Source of the DNA: Paraburkholderia flava
GTDB taxonomy: Bacteria; Pseudomonadota; Gammaproteobacteria; Burkholderiales; Burkholderiaceae
Assembly (NCBI RefSeq): GCF_004359985.1
Contig: NZ_SMRO01000002.1
Span: 2,370,536 to 2,434,535 of the forward strand
Reading direction: 5' to 3'
Length of the DNA stretch: 64,000 bases
The notes under the pieces were generated by a model. That model made no database searches. It was given only the letters and a program-made list of their open reading frames with translations, and was not told the origin of the DNA. The first letter of the stretch is position 1. Every line of letters begins with the position of its first letter. Below are positions 27,564 through 37,441 of the stretch, in pieces. A program made the position numbers and the translations under genes.

Positions 27564-30500
27564 TCAGCGGCCGTTCGCTTCGATTCGTTCTTCTACGACA
27601 GGGCTGCCGAGGAACGCAGCAAGTCGCTGTACAGAAGCAGCGGAGACAATCGAGTTATGGTCGTCGTCGAAGACACCTACATCGATAGCGCCCGTCGTCA
27701 GCTTCTTCAGGTGCGGCACTACATCGTCACTCGAGCGGCCGTTACCGCCGCCTTTTGCTGCCAGCGCATACAGAATCCCGGCGTTGACGGGTGCGAAATC
27801 CCGCGACGCAATCGACAGCACGTTCGACGCGTAAAACCGTGCGATACGCGCGAACTCCGCTGGCTTCATCCGTTCGCGCATCTGCTCGAGGCCCAGGTCG
27901 CGATCGAGAAGCTTGATGAAGCGTTCATCGCGATGCAGCGCATCGACGTCGGCAAGCGATGGCGCGTCGATGAGCGTGCCTGCGATCGCTTTTAGTCGCA
28001 ACGCGAAGTCGCCCGTTGGGAGCGGACTGTCGACGATCATCAACGGCGGCACCGGTTGACCCGCCCGTTCCCACTGCGCGGCCATTTCCAGCGCGACCAT
28101 GCCGCCAAAAGACCATCCGCCAAGCCGATCGGGAACTCGCCCTAACGACCGCTCTAGCGCCTCGCGATAGAGCTGCGCGAGTTCCGCAAGCGGTCGGTGC
28201 TTTTGCAGGACGGGTCGATCTGCATCGGGGTGCCTGAGGCCGATTACCGTCGGGTCGCCTGGCCATGCGGCGGCGAGTTCTCCATAGCAAAGAACATCGC
28301 CGCCTACCGGGTGGATCAGTACAATCGTTTCGCCCTGTCCTTCGCGCAACACGACGACGGGGGAGTCTTCGGCTAACGGTGTGTTGCCGGATGCGCGGAA
28401 CGTGCCTACGTCCCCGCTCTTTTGCGTCTGAGCCGGCGTGACACCAGTCGACGCATTACCGAAGAACGCGGCAATTCCCGAAACCGAAACACCCCTCGCA
28501 AGCAATGCGACCGGCAATGCGCGTCCGAACGTCTGCTGAAGCCGCACTCTGAGCTCGGTTAGCGCAAGCGAATCGAAGCCGCTGGAAATCAATGGTGCAT
28601 CGTCGTTAAGCGTGACCGTGTCGCTCGCTACAGAGCTTACGAGTTGTCGAATGGTGTCGACCACGCCTGCTCCAACCGCGGCTTTCTCCGCGCCGGCAGA
28701 TCCCACATCGGAGTCTCTTGTGCTTGCGTCGAGAGATCGCGGGACGGTTGGCCCTGCGATAGCAACGCCGTCGCGAGCAACCGTTCCAGCCTCATACGGA
28801 AGCTCCAGATGAACACGCTCGAACGGATAACCAGGCAGATCGACAGGCTGCAGCGGCTGCGGATAAAGCGCAGCCCAGTTCCGCATCAACCCGGCGCAGT
28901 ACAACTCTGCGCATGCATGTGCAAAGCCGGACGATTCGGTGCTTTCTTCGTCCGGCGCATCGGCGAGCGACGAAATCGCCTGATCCCACTTCTGCGTCGC
29001 CGCGCGCGCAAGATTCGATAACGCTGCGCCCGGCCCGACCTCCAGGAACACACAGTCCTGATCGGTCAGCTGGCTCAGTGCATCGGAAAACAGCACAGGG
29101 TTCTCGACGAGATCCAGCCAATGTTCGGTCGTCGCGATCGCTTCGTTCGCCGCCTTTCCGGTGAGCGTCGAGATCAACGGGATTTTTGGCGACTGGAAAC
29201 GCAGCTTCGACAGCGCTTCGGCGAATCCGGCTCGCATCGGCGCGAGCATCGGCGAATGCCCTGGCGTGTCGTAAGTGCTGAGTAGCGACGCGCGTCTGCC
29301 CATTCCCGTCATCGTGGTGAGCACGGTTTCGACCGCAGAGGCCGTCCCGCTGACGACCGTCTGCTCCGGCCCATTGATCCCCGCGATAAAGAGGTCATCG
29401 CCGAAATCGAAGAGACGCCTGAGCTCTGCCACACTCGCTGCAACCGCGAGCATCGCGCCCGGCGGCGTAGCGGTATCGAACAGACGACCGCGCGCTTCAA
29501 CCGCTTTCAGACCATCCTCAAGCGACATCACACCAGCGATCGTCGCAGCGACATGCTCGCCGAGCGAATGACCGATCACGACGTCCGGCGTATGCCCCAA
29601 CTCGATCCACGTTCGTGCAAGCGAATGCAGAACCACGAAATGCGCGAGCTGCCCCTGCCGATGCCGGACCGTCTCCGGATGTTCACCGCGAATCGCGGCG
29701 AACACATCGGCGGCGAGTGCCGGATCGAGATGAGCAAGACATTCGTCGACAAACTGATGAAAGAACGCATTCTGGTTGTACAGTTGCGCGCCGACGCCCG
29801 GCTTCCAGGATCCCTGTCCAGGGAACAGAAAAACCAGCCGACGAGATGGTGTGACCTCGGACGTATGCCACGTACCCGTCGGGTTCGCGGCGAGAAAATC
29901 ATCCAGAGCCTGCACCAGCTGCTCTTTTGCGTTGCCCACTACCGCGACACGATGAGTCCAGTGATCTCGCCGGACGCTTGCCGTGTAGCAGACATCGCGC
30001 AACGCGGTTTCGGTGTCGCTCAGCACGTTGCGATATTCCTTCGCCAGACGGACACAACCGTCGCGTGTTTTAGCCGACAGCGTCAGAACATGCGGACCCG
30101 CACCCGCATCAGCGACGGGTTCTCTCGACGGCGCTCTTGCGAGCAACACATGCACATTGGTACCGCTGATACCAAACCCGCTGACGCCGACCAAAGAGTC
30201 ATCGTCCGGCAGCGCTTCGCTTTCGCGCGGCACGCGAATCTGGCTGCCCTCCCAGCGAAAACGCGGAGTCGGTTCCAGAAAATTGGCCTGCGCCGGAATA
30301 CGGCGCTTCTGCAGAACCAGCATCGCCTTGATCAATCCCGCGATGCTCGCCCCCGCTTCCAGATGCCCGATCTGCGCCTTGACCGAACCGACCAGCAGCG
30401 CATTGTTTCGCTGAACATCCTTCGCGTAGACGTTGCGCAACGCCCCCAGCTCGATCGGGTCGCCTAGCTGCGTTCCGGTGCCGTGTGCTTCGACGTAGGC

Positions 30501-31433
30501 AACCGACTCGGGCTTCGCGTTGGCTCTCTGCAGCGCGGTGCGAATCACGCTTTCCTGCGCCACACCGTTCGGTGCGGTCAGCCCATTGCTCGGCCCGTCG
30601 TTGTTGATTGCGGAGCCGGCCAGCACCGCGTCGATGCGGTCATCGTCGCGAAGCGCATCGTCGATACGCTTCATCACGATCACGCCGCCGCCCTCGCCTC
30701 GCATGTAGCCGTCGGCTTTTGCATCGAACGGTCGGCACGTCTCCGAATGCGACATCGCCTGCAAGCGTGCGCCCGCGATCGTCTCTTCGGGCGAGAGAAT
30801 CAGGTTGATGCCGCCGGCGATCGCAATGTCGCAGTCGCCTGCGCGCAGACTCTGCGCAGCGAGATGTACCGCAGTAAGCGACGTGGAGCATGCTGTATCG
30901 ACAAACACCGCAGGCCCGTGCACGCCCAGGAAGTATGCGATCCGGCCGGCGAGAACGGGCCGGCTTGTACCTAGCCTCGCGTACGTGGTGAGCCGGGTCA
31001 TGTCGCCGGACCACATCGTGCGGCGTCCATAATCGACTTCACCGCTACCGAGGAACACGCCGATGCTGCGTCCCCGCACCGCGCCGGGTGCAATGCCTGC
31101 GCTCTCGAGCGCCTGCCAGCACAATTCGAGCATCCAGCGCTGCTGCGGATCCATCGACATCGCCTCGGCACGCGAGATCCTGAAGAAGCTGTGATCGAAC
31201 TCGAACGCGCCATTCACATAGCCGCCGCCGCGCGCGTAGGTTGTACCCGGCACGCTGCCGTCTTCGTTGAAGTATGGCTCGATGTCGAAGCGGTCAACGG
31301 GCGTGTCGCGGATCACCGAACGCCCCGAATCCAGCAGCGCCCAATAGGATTCGTGCGACGTCGCATCGCCGGGAAAACGATAGGCGCACCCTGTTATCGC
31401 AATGCGCGAATCGGACTTCGTAGCCGCTTGCAT
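27564..31433 (-). CDS. Single-module type I polyketide synthase (KS-AT-ACP-TE)
   Basis: The protein has 1289 residues and these domains in order. A ketosynthase (about 10-430) has the triad in 'DTACSTSL' (Cys182), 'EAHGTGT' (His317) and 'GHLEAG' (His357). An acyltransferase (about 530-820) has 'GHSLGE' (Ser623) and 'TPGHSPML'. An acyl carrier domain has 'GFDSLALTEL' (Ser955). A C-terminal thioesterase has 'GWSFGG' (Ser1108) and His1259 in 'DDDHNS'. There is no ketoreductase, dehydratase or enoylreductase. I use the ATG at 31433, which has GGAGAG before it, rather than the GTG at 31460. It follows the CCR-like gene and precedes the Rieske gene. It would add one or more malonyl-type units and release the chain. 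Confidence 0.93.
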   Translation of the reverse strand: MQAATKSDSRIAITGCAYRFPGDATSHESYWALLDSGRSVIRDTPVDRFDIEPYFNEDGSVPGTTYARGGGYVNGAFEFDHSFFRISRAEAMSMDPQQRWMLELCWQALESAGIAPGAVRGRSIGVFLGSGEVDYGRRTMWSGDMTRLTTYARLGTSRPVLAGRIAYFLGVHGPAVFVDTACSTSLTAVHLAAQSLRAGDCDIAIAGGINLILSPEETIAGARLQAMSHSETCRPFDAKADGYMRGEGGGVIVMKRIDDALRDDDRIDAVLAGSAINNDGPSNGLTAPNGVAQESVIRTALQRANAKPESVAYVEAHGTGTQLGDPIELGALRNVYAKDVQRNNALLVGSVKAQIGHLEAGASIAGLIKAMLVLQKRRIPAQANFLEPTPRFRWEGSQIRVPRESEALPDDDSLVGVSGFGISGTNVHVLLARAPSREPVADAGAGPHVLTLSAKTRDGCVRLAKEYRNVLSDTETALRDVCYTASVRRDHWTHRVAVVGNAKEQLVQALDDFLAANPTGTWHTSEVTPSRRLVFLFPGQGSWKPGVGAQLYNQNAFFHQFVDECLAHLDPALAADVFAAIRGEHPETVRHRQGQLAHFVVLHSLARTWIELGHTPDVVIGHSLGEHVAATIAGVMSLEDGLKAVEARGRLFDTATPPGAMLAVAASVAELRRLFDFGDDLFIAGINGPEQTVVSGTASAVETVLTTMTGMGRRASLLSTYDTPGHSPMLAPMRAGFAEALSKLRFQSPKIPLISTLTGKAANEAIATTEHWLDLVENPVLFSDALSQLTDQDCVFLEVGPGAALSNLARAATQKWDQAISSLADAPDEESTESSGFAHACAELYCAGLMRNWAALYPQPLQPVDLPGYPFERVHLELPYEAGTVARDGVAIAGPTVPRSLDASTRDSDVGSAGAEKAAVGAGVVDTIRQLVSSVASDTVTLNDDAPLISSGFDSLALTELRVRLQQTFGRALPVALLARGVSVSGIAAFFGNASTGVTPAQTQKSGDVGTFRASGNTPLAEDSPVVVLREGQGETIVLIHPVGGDVLCYGELAAAWPGDPTVIGLRHPDADRPVLQKHRPLAELAQLYREALERSLGRVPDRLGGWSFGGMVALEMAAQWERAGQPVPPLMIVDSPLPTGDFALRLKAIAGTLIDAPSLADVDALHRDERFIKLLDRDLGLEQMRERMKPAEFARIARFYASNVLSIASRDFAPVNAGILYALAAKGGGNGRSSDDVVPHLKKLTTGAIDVGVFDDDHNSIVSAASVQRLAAFLGSPVVEERIEANGR

Positions 31434-31563
31434 ACGCTCTCCGCGTGAACCGATGAGCACGCACCTGCATCAATGGATTACGCGCGTGTTCGATGAAAGT
31501 GAGGCGGCCTGGGCGATTCTGCACAACCCTCGCGCAATCGGCTAAAGCCATTGACGGACCGCG

Positions 31564-32838
31564 CTAAGGCTTGCCGATACTCGCGCCTTCATCAGCCCGC
31601 CGCGCGTTGACGAGTACCGCCATGTTGCCGGGCGCATGTTCGTTGCGGCGCATCTTCTGATGGGCTTGCGGCAGTTCGTTCCATGCAAAAACTTCCGACA
31701 GGCACGGGTCGATCTTCCCGCTGATCACCAGGCGGTTCGCCTCCGCCGCCTGTTTCAGATTGGCAAAGTGACTGCCCTGAATGCGCTTCTGACGCATCCA
31801 TACATACCGGGCATCACAGGTGAGGTCATAGCCGGTCGTCGCCGCGCAAAAGACCACCATGCCGCCGCGTTTGACGACGAAACATGAAACGGGAAACGTG
31901 TTGCGTCCGGGGTGTTCGAACACCATGTCCACGTCGCGCTTCTCGCCGCAGGCCTGCCAGATTGCCTTGCCGAAAGCGCGAACGTTGTCCATGTAGCGCG
32001 CGTAATCGGGTGCTTCCATCGACGGAGGCGACCCCCAGCAGTCGAACTTCGCACGATTGATCACGCCCGCTGCGCCAAGGTTCTTCACGTACTGCGCTTT
32101 CGTGTCGTCGGAGACCACGGCGATCGGCTTTGCGCCCACCAGCGCAGCCAGCTGGATGGCCATCGTGCCGAGTCCGCCTGCGCCGCCCCAGATGAGCACC
32201 GATTGCCCGGGGCCGAGCACATGCGGGTGATGTCCGAACAGCATCCGGTATGCGGTAGCCAGCGTGAGCGTGTAGCACGCGCTGGCGGCCCACGTCAGAT
32301 GTCGAGGTCTGGGTAGCAGCTGTGTCGCCTGAACGCGTGTGAACTGCGCGAACGATCCATACGACGTTTCGTACCCCCAGATGCGCTGCGAAGCGGACAG
32401 CATCGGATCGCCGCCGTTGCACTCTTCGTCGTCGCCATCCACCTGGGAGCAATGCGCGACCACCTCGTCGCCGACTTTCCAGCGTCGCACGTTCTTGCCG
32501 ACGGCCCACACGATTCCGGACGCGTCCGATCCGGCGATGTGAAACGCCTCTTTAGTCACGTCGAGTACCGACACCGGTTGACCCACCGCAGCCCACACGC
32601 CGTTGTAGTTAACCCCCGCCGCTTTCACGAGCACGAGCACGTCGTCGTCGCCGGGCTTTGGCACGTCGACGACTTCGCGTACGAACGCGTTGAGCGGTTC
32701 GCCATGACGCTCGCGTCTGATCGTCCATGCGTGCATTCGCTGAGGCACCACGCCTAACGGAATCTCTGCATCGACGGCAAAGATCTCCGGAATTTCGCAC
32801 GCGACTTCAATCGCGTCGTCCACAAGTGGGTCAGCCAT
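31564..32838 (-). CDS. Crotonyl-CoA carboxylase/reductase-like protein
   Basis: The 424-residue protein of the medium-chain dehydrogenase/reductase superfamily has the long CCR-type N-terminus, 'GSDASGIVWAVGKNVRRWKV', the dinucleotide site 'IWGGAGGLGTMAIQLAALVGA' and 'CWGSPPSMEAPDYARYM'. CCR enzymes use NADPH and CO2 to turn 2-enoyl-CoAs into alkylmalonyl-CoA extender units. Placement 130 bp upstream of the PKS gene suggests it makes a branched extender for that module. GGAG lies six bases before the ATG at 32838. A non-carboxylating enoyl-CoA reductase (acrylyl-CoA reductase-like) is the alternative. Confidence 0.88.
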   Translation of the reverse strand: MADPLVDDAIEVACEIPEIFAVDAEIPLGVVPQRMHAWTIRRERHGEPLNAFVREVVDVPKPGDDDVLVLVKAAGVNYNGVWAAVGQPVSVLDVTKEAFHIAGSDASGIVWAVGKNVRRWKVGDEVVAHCSQVDGDDEECNGGDPMLSASQRIWGYETSYGSFAQFTRVQATQLLPRPRHLTWAASACYTLTLATAYRMLFGHHPHVLGPGQSVLIWGGAGGLGTMAIQLAALVGAKPIAVVSDDTKAQYVKNLGAAGVINRAKFDCWGSPPSMEAPDYARYMDNVRAFGKAIWQACGEKRDVDMVFEHPGRNTFPVSCFVVKRGGMVVFCAATTGYDLTCDARYVWMRQKRIQGSHFANLKQAAEANRLVISGKIDPCLSEVFAWNELPQAHQKMRRNEHAPGNMAVLVNARRADEGASIGKP

Positions 32839-32944
32839 GCGCGCTCCAATCAGACGTTGCCATGCGAACTGCGGCGTGCGAACTATCCGCACTTGACGCA
32901 GATGAAGTGCGGCCAGAATAGAGCGATAGCCTGGGGTCGCAAAG

Positions 32945-32959
32945 TGAACTTTTATCACC
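32945..32959 (-). promoter_or_regulatory. Cluster box (GGTGA-N5-GTTCA) upstream of the CCR-like gene
   Basis: On the minus strand it reads GGTGATAAAAGTTCA, followed by CTTTG. It ends 107 bp upstream of the CCR-like start. The half-site spacing (period 10 bp) and orientation match the other boxes of the locus, and the pattern is nearly the same as the box of the ACP gene at 36588. Confidence 0.65.
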
Positions 32960-32988
32960 CATCCCACGTAAATATGCATGCTGGAAGA

Positions 32989-33003
32989 GTTCATCAAAGT
33001 TCA
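32989..33003 (+). promoter_or_regulatory. Cluster box (GTTCA-N5-GTTCA) upstream of the acyl-CoA-oxidase-like gene
   Basis: GTTCATCAAAGTTCA lies 78 bp upstream of the ATG at 33081. The identical 15-mer recurs at 48374-48388 before a glycosyltransferase gene. Confidence 0.75.
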
Positions 33004-33080
33004 AGTTCGCGTGAATGGCGATATGCAAACATGAGCGATTTCCGTAGCTCCATTGCCAATCATTTGAAGGGAGTTTCATC

Positions 33081-34841
33081 ATGCTGCACAAGCTGATTTA
33101 CGGGCAGGACACGAACCCTTCACACGATCTCGCCACACTGCTCAAGCAGCCTCCCTTCGATGCACAACACGACGAACCGGATCGCTATGCGATGCAACGC
33201 CGCATCTACGATCAGTTCTATCTATTGAACCAGCGGGTAGGCGGCGGCTCCTCGTTACTGCAGGATCGCAAGCGGTTATTCGATACGCTCGCTTTTGCAG
33301 CGACCGTCAGCCCGCCGCTGTTCAATGTCGCGCAGGCGCACTACGGTGTCTGTCTGTCGACGATCAAGACGTTGGGCAAACCCTCCGCCGAACTCGACAG
33401 GATCGTCGCGGACATCGATAGCCTCTCCTCCGTCGCGGCGATCCTGATCACCGAGGTCGGTGTGGCCTGCAGTCACCTCGCAGTCGCGACGCGTGCCGAA
33501 TACGATCCGTCGACTGACAGCTTCTTCCTCATTACACCGGACGAGAGCGCCTGCAAGCTGATGGCGAACGTGGCACTCGACGGCGTCGCTAAAACGGGCG
33601 TCGTCTTCGCGCAGCTATGGTGCGGTGGCGAAAATCACGGGCTCTTTCCGTTTGTCGTGCCGATTCGCGATCGCGAGCGCGTGTTCGACGGTATTCACGT
33701 CAAGGCGTTGCCCGGCATGTCGTCGATGGGTCTCGACTACAGCGTCGTGTCGTTTGATCGAGTGCGGGTGCCGCGCACGCACTGGTTGCAGGACACGGCG
33801 ACGATCACCGCGGATGGGCAGTTCCACGATCCGCTAGGCGATGCCGACAAGCGTCTGGTCCGCTCGCTCGGTGTCAGCGGGAATGCGACCACGGCGACGT
33901 CCGTCGGCGTGTCGGCGGCTGCGCGTGCGTGTGTGTGGACCAACCTGCGCTATGCACAGCACAGGAAGACCCGTGCACGTCTCGGCGGGGATCGAAGTCT
34001 TCTCGAGTTTCGCAATCAGCAAAGCCTGCTGTTCGGCGCGTTGTCCGAAGCGTTCGTGATCAGCCATTTTGCGCGCCGTCTGCTGGAAGGCCAAACGGGT
34101 GGCACGGGCGAATCGATGTCGTCGGGCATGGCCACGGTGCCGTGGGCCGCGGTCAACCGGATGGGCGCATTGACGAAAGCGATCACCGTCGCAGGCGCCG
34201 CCGATGTGATCAGAAACTGCCGGCGCGCGAGCGGCGCGCATGGATGTCTCGGCGCGAATCGTTTCGGTAGCTATGAAGACCTGACCGATGCGTACTCGTC
34301 CGCCGGCGGCGACAATCAACTGATCCTGCTCGAGATCGGTCGCGACCTCGCATCGTCGCCATCGAAAATTCCGGCCGATGTCGTCGCGCCCGATTCGCTG
34401 GGTAGCAGCGACGCGTTGCGTCAGCTGGCTCGATTCGAAGAGCGCCGTCAACACGACCGCTCAACGCATGGACTGACCGTCGACACGACAGGAGAAGAAG
34501 CGTCGTTTGCGCTGTGGAATCCTCGCCTGCCCGCGCTGCTCGATCTCGCCAGAACGCACGGTCGCCGGATCGCGATCGAGAGCTTCCTGCAAAACCAGGC
34601 CGAAGGCGAAGACGGCCAGGTGGTGAACGCGCTTGCGACAATCTATGCAGTCGAACACTTTGGTGCGTCGCTGGCCTATGAAGCACGCGATCATGCACTG
34701 GCTAACGCGTTCGATGTCGTGCATCGCAATCTGGACCGGCTGCTCGACGCGTTCGACCTGTCGACCGATGTGATCAAAGCCCCGATGGCGCAGGACGATT
34801 ACGTGCATGCGTATGTCGGCGATCTGCATCCTGGTGTATAG
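33081..34841 (+). CDS. Acyl-CoA oxidase/dehydrogenase-like flavoprotein
   Basis: The 586-residue protein has an acyl-CoA oxidase layout: an N-terminal helical domain, a beta domain around 120-260 ('HLAVATRAEYDPSTDSFFLIT'), and two C-terminal helical domains (about 270-430 and 470-580). Where peroxisomal oxidases carry the catalytic base in YEGDN, this protein reads 'SSAGGDNQLIL' (about residues 406-416), so the Glu appears replaced by Gly. It may use another base, act on an unusual thioester such as an ACP-bound chain, or not dehydrogenate at all. AAGGGAG precedes the ATG. It is transcribed alone, divergent from the CCR-like gene. Confidence 0.82.
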   Translation: MLHKLIYGQDTNPSHDLATLLKQPPFDAQHDEPDRYAMQRRIYDQFYLLNQRVGGGSSLLQDRKRLFDTLAFAATVSPPLFNVAQAHYGVCLSTIKTLGKPSAELDRIVADIDSLSSVAAILITEVGVACSHLAVATRAEYDPSTDSFFLITPDESACKLMANVALDGVAKTGVVFAQLWCGGENHGLFPFVVPIRDRERVFDGIHVKALPGMSSMGLDYSVVSFDRVRVPRTHWLQDTATITADGQFHDPLGDADKRLVRSLGVSGNATTATSVGVSAAARACVWTNLRYAQHRKTRARLGGDRSLLEFRNQQSLLFGALSEAFVISHFARRLLEGQTGGTGESMSSGMATVPWAAVNRMGALTKAITVAGAADVIRNCRRASGAHGCLGANRFGSYEDLTDAYSSAGGDNQLILLEIGRDLASSPSKIPADVVAPDSLGSSDALRQLARFEERRQHDRSTHGLTVDTTGEEASFALWNPRLPALLDLARTHGRRIAIESFLQNQAEGEDGQVVNALATIYAVEHFGASLAYEARDHALANAFDVVHRNLDRLLDAFDLSTDVIKAPMAQDDYVHAYVGDLHPGV

Positions 34842-34856
34842 CCGGACAAATAGAGC

Positions 34857-34897
34857 CGCCCGCCATTCGACGATCTTGTGAATCGCGAGGGCGGGCG
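34857..34897. terminator. Convergent-gene terminator hairpin
   Basis: Arms CGCCCGCC (34857-34864) and GGCGGGCG (34890-34897) form an 8-bp GC-rich stem, followed by TTT on the plus strand. It sits between the convergent oxidase-like and KAS III genes. Confidence 0.55.
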
Positions 34898-34960
34898 TTT
34901 CGCGGCGGATGGCCGCACTACGTCAAGCCGTTGATGTGAGCCAATCGCCGATCAACCCGG

Positions 34961-36007
34961 CTACCACCGCAGCAACGCCGATCCCCACGTAAATCCCCCA
35001 CCCATCGCGGCGAGCATCACCAGATCGCCCTGCTTGATCCGTCCATCGGAAGCCGCCTCGTCCAGCGCAAGCGGGATCGACGCCGCAGACGTGTTGGCGT
35101 GGTGTCCCACCGTCAGCACGACTTTCTCTATCGGGATATGCAGTTGCTGTCCGACCGTTTCGACGATGCGTTTGTTGGCCTGATGAGGAACCAGCCAGTC
35201 GATGTCGTCGCGCGTCAGGCCGTTGGCGGCAAGCGCCTCGTCGGATGCAGCAGCCAGATTGATGACCGCGTGAAGGAACACCTCGCGTCCCTCGATATGA
35301 ATCTTGCCCACCGTCCCCGTCGACGACGCGCCGCCGTCGCTGCGAATCTTGTCTTGATGACGGCCATCGGAATGCAGATGGGTGGACAGTATTCCTCGCG
35401 CCTGCACGCCTTCGTCGTGTGCCTCGGCCTGCAGGATGACCGCTCCGGCTCCGTCGCCAAACAGGACGCAACTCGCGCGATCCTTCCAGTCGAGAATGCG
35501 CGACAACGTCTCCGCGCCGATGACCATCGCGGTCTTTGCCTGACCGAGCTTGATCATGTTGTCCGCGACCGAGAGTGCGAAGACAAATCCCGAGCAGACG
35601 GCTTGCACGTCGAAGGCGACGCCGCCCGTCATCTTGAGCGCGGCCTGAACACGCACTGCGGTAGCGGGAAGGGTCTGGTCGGGCGTCGTCGTCGCAACGA
35701 TCAGCAGATCGAGATCGGCGCCGGTCTTGCCCGCTCGCTCCAGCGCCTTGCGCGCAGCTGCGATCGCGAGGTCCGACGTATTCTCTCCTTCGGCCGCGAT
35801 CCTTCTCTCGCGAATGCCGGAGCGTTGAACGATCCACTCGTCCGACGTATCGACCGTTTCAGCCAGTTCATCGTTCGTCACGCGACGTTCCGGTAACGCG
35901 GAGCCATGGCCGATCACGCACGAACGGAACAGCTTTTGAATCGGGTTGCTCGAAGACGAGCGCCCGCTTTCGGCGCCCGCAGCGTCGAGATGAATTTGAT
36001 CGGTCAT
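34961..36007 (-). CDS. Beta-ketoacyl-ACP synthase III (FabH-like)
   Basis: The 348-residue protein has the KAS III catalytic triad: Cys138 in 'DVQAVCSGF', His275 in 'VPHQANKRI' and Asn305 in 'HHANTSAAS'. An N-terminal extension of about 25 residues precedes the fold. KAS III enzymes condense a starter acyl-CoA with malonyl-ACP. It follows a free ACP gene by 120 bp on the same strand, so the pair probably builds the starter chain for the locus. It is likely a dedicated paralogue, not the housekeeping fabH, because no plsX, fabD or fabG genes flank it. Confidence 0.92.
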   Translation of the reverse strand: MTDQIHLDAAGAESGRSSSSNPIQKLFRSCVIGHGSALPERRVTNDELAETVDTSDEWIVQRSGIRERRIAAEGENTSDLAIAAARKALERAGKTGADLDLLIVATTTPDQTLPATAVRVQAALKMTGGVAFDVQAVCSGFVFALSVADNMIKLGQAKTAMVIGAETLSRILDWKDRASCVLFGDGAGAVILQAEAHDEGVQARGILSTHLHSDGRHQDKIRSDGGASSTGTVGKIHIEGREVFLHAVINLAAASDEALAANGLTRDDIDWLVPHQANKRIVETVGQQLHIPIEKVVLTVGHHANTSAASIPLALDEAASDGRIKQGDLVMLAAMGGGFTWGSALLRW

Positions 36008-36127
36008 GTCGATTGAGTCCTACGACGAACGCAACACCTCGATCGCCGGAAAGAACTTCCGGCTGGGGAAGTCAGGCATGTCTGGCGATTTCGCCCGCTC
36101 GCGGATAACGCAAACGAGCGCTGCCAG

Positions 36128-36418
36128 TCAGAGGCGCTCTCTCACGTAACTGATGAGCGCGGCGAATGTGGGATGGTTGTACAGCACCGTCTCGTCGATT
36201 TCGACGCGGAGTTGATCCTGCAGAAAAAACGTCAGTTCGACCGAATCGAGAGAATCGAAACCCGAGTCCGCGAACGTCGCGTTCGGGTCGGTCGGTTCAC
36301 CCAGGTTGCGCTCCTTCATCCATCCTTTGATCATGCCCATGATTTCGTCGGCTGTTTTCGACGCGTGACCAGACGGTTGAACAGCATTCGAATCTTGCGT
36401 GATGGACTGAGTAGACAT
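36128..36418 (-). CDS. Acyl carrier protein (first free ACP of the locus)
   Basis: The 96-residue acyl carrier protein has the phosphopantetheine site 'GFDSLDSVEL' (Ser56) and a disordered N-terminal tail of about 20 residues. The ATG at 36418 begins the ACP-like unit; the frame stays open further upstream, but without family similarity. It is upstream of the KAS III gene in the same operon and is its probable partner. It is distinct from the PKS-internal ACP and from the second free ACP at 44214. Confidence 0.92.
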   Translation of the reverse strand: MSTQSITQDSNAVQPSGHASKTADEIMGMIKGWMKERNLGEPTDPNATFADSGFDSLDSVELTFFLQDQLRVEIDETVLYNHPTFAALISYVRERL

Positions 36419-36587
36419 GGCGAATTTCCCGATACTGTAGAAGTGCGTGTTCAAGACACACAGTACGTTCCCAAGACGCTGGTATGAGAGCAGATCAAGC
36501 GCGCATTGCTCGCGAGAAAACACGCTGACGATCCCGCTTCTGCAACTGCCGAAGACCATCATAGGTTCAACGTGCTTGCGCTGAAAG

Positions 36588-36602
36588 TGAACGATTGTCA
36601 CC
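36588..36602 (-). promoter_or_regulatory. Cluster box (GGTGA-N5-GTTCA) upstream of the ACP-KAS III operon
   Basis: The minus strand reads GGTGACAATCGTTCA followed by CTTTC, 170 bp upstream of the ACP start. It closely matches the box of the second ACP gene (44104-44118: CGTGATAATCGTTCA, then ATTTC). Confidence 0.65.
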
Positions 36603-37287
36603 TTGCGATGAGGGCTCGACTTGCGCGAAATGCGCTGTGAATTCGGCGTGTCGCACTGGTGTTACGACCCTGCGACGCGCGGCTTCCTTGCGTGAACAGC
36701 ACCGTGTTTTCGGTGACTTTCTGCGTCACCGGGAATCGATGCATGCCTCGTCGCTCCATGTTCAATCATCGCTCCTCTCGCGTCGCGCATCTGATCGACG
36801 CACCAAGATCTTCTCTCATGGCGAGTCGCGTCTTCATCCCACGAAAGATCCTCTGTCGGCAAACCGCGCTCAACGCCGGGCTCTGCAGGCCACCTGGTCA
36901 TTGCTCACTGACAGAGTCATTGCCCTGCGAATAAGCGCTCTTCCCGTTATTCGCCCGAATCACCTTAATTTTTAATTCCACAATTAACAAAAGAGTGACA
37001 AATGTTCATTTTTTAATTTTCAACTCCTCTCCTACCATCTGCGATTGAAATGTTCGGTAAGTTTGTCGGGATAAGTTTCAAATGTTGCACCACAACAATA
37101 ACGAGATAACGAAAATTCTTTGCCGTCAAAGGACGGCGTTATCTCCAGAGAAATAGTCTCACCGCATATTGCTGACGTCTGTTTTCGCGTTCTCGTTGAC
37201 GCGATGAAAACCATATAGCGCATCAGGCATTTTTATAAAGTCATGGCGGTGTATCGCCCGCCAACGTGATCTATACATTGGGGTTCA

Positions 37288-37441
37288 GAGATGCCAGATC
37301 TCTCGGGACGACCTGTGGTCGTCGGAAATTCGTCCGTCCGCGCCGCGCGCGGACTGCCCGCAACGGCAGCTTGCCGGGGCCGCACAGCCACAGCCGGAGA
37401 AGGCACCCTGACCCACATCTGCCCTGCACCAGGCCGGGTCA
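37288..37441. ncRNA. Candidate structured RNA: five successive hairpins
   Basis: Five stem-loops follow each other: 37288-37302 (5 bp), 37307-37323 (7 bp, GACGACC/GGTCGTC), 37336-37354 (8 bp, GTCCGCGC/GCGCGGAC), 37364-37376 (5 bp) and 37409-37441 (6-bp outer stem with an inner 4-bp stem). They form a GC-rich island between AT-rich flanks. This resembles a structured leader or small RNA, but GC-rich DNA forms hairpins easily. I know no family match. Confidence 0.25.

Noticed and set aside
31446..31460. TGAAC half-site just upstream of the PKS start as a possible ninth cluster box
   Set aside because: The second half-site (AGCAC) does not match and the position overlaps the ribosome binding region. 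The PKS is probably transcribed from the CCR-like promoter.
37032..37223. 63-codon open frame on the minus strand in AT-rich DNA, with several Cys residues
   Set aside because: There is no ribosome binding site, no recognised family and no conserved neighbour. It could be chance in a low-GC stretch.
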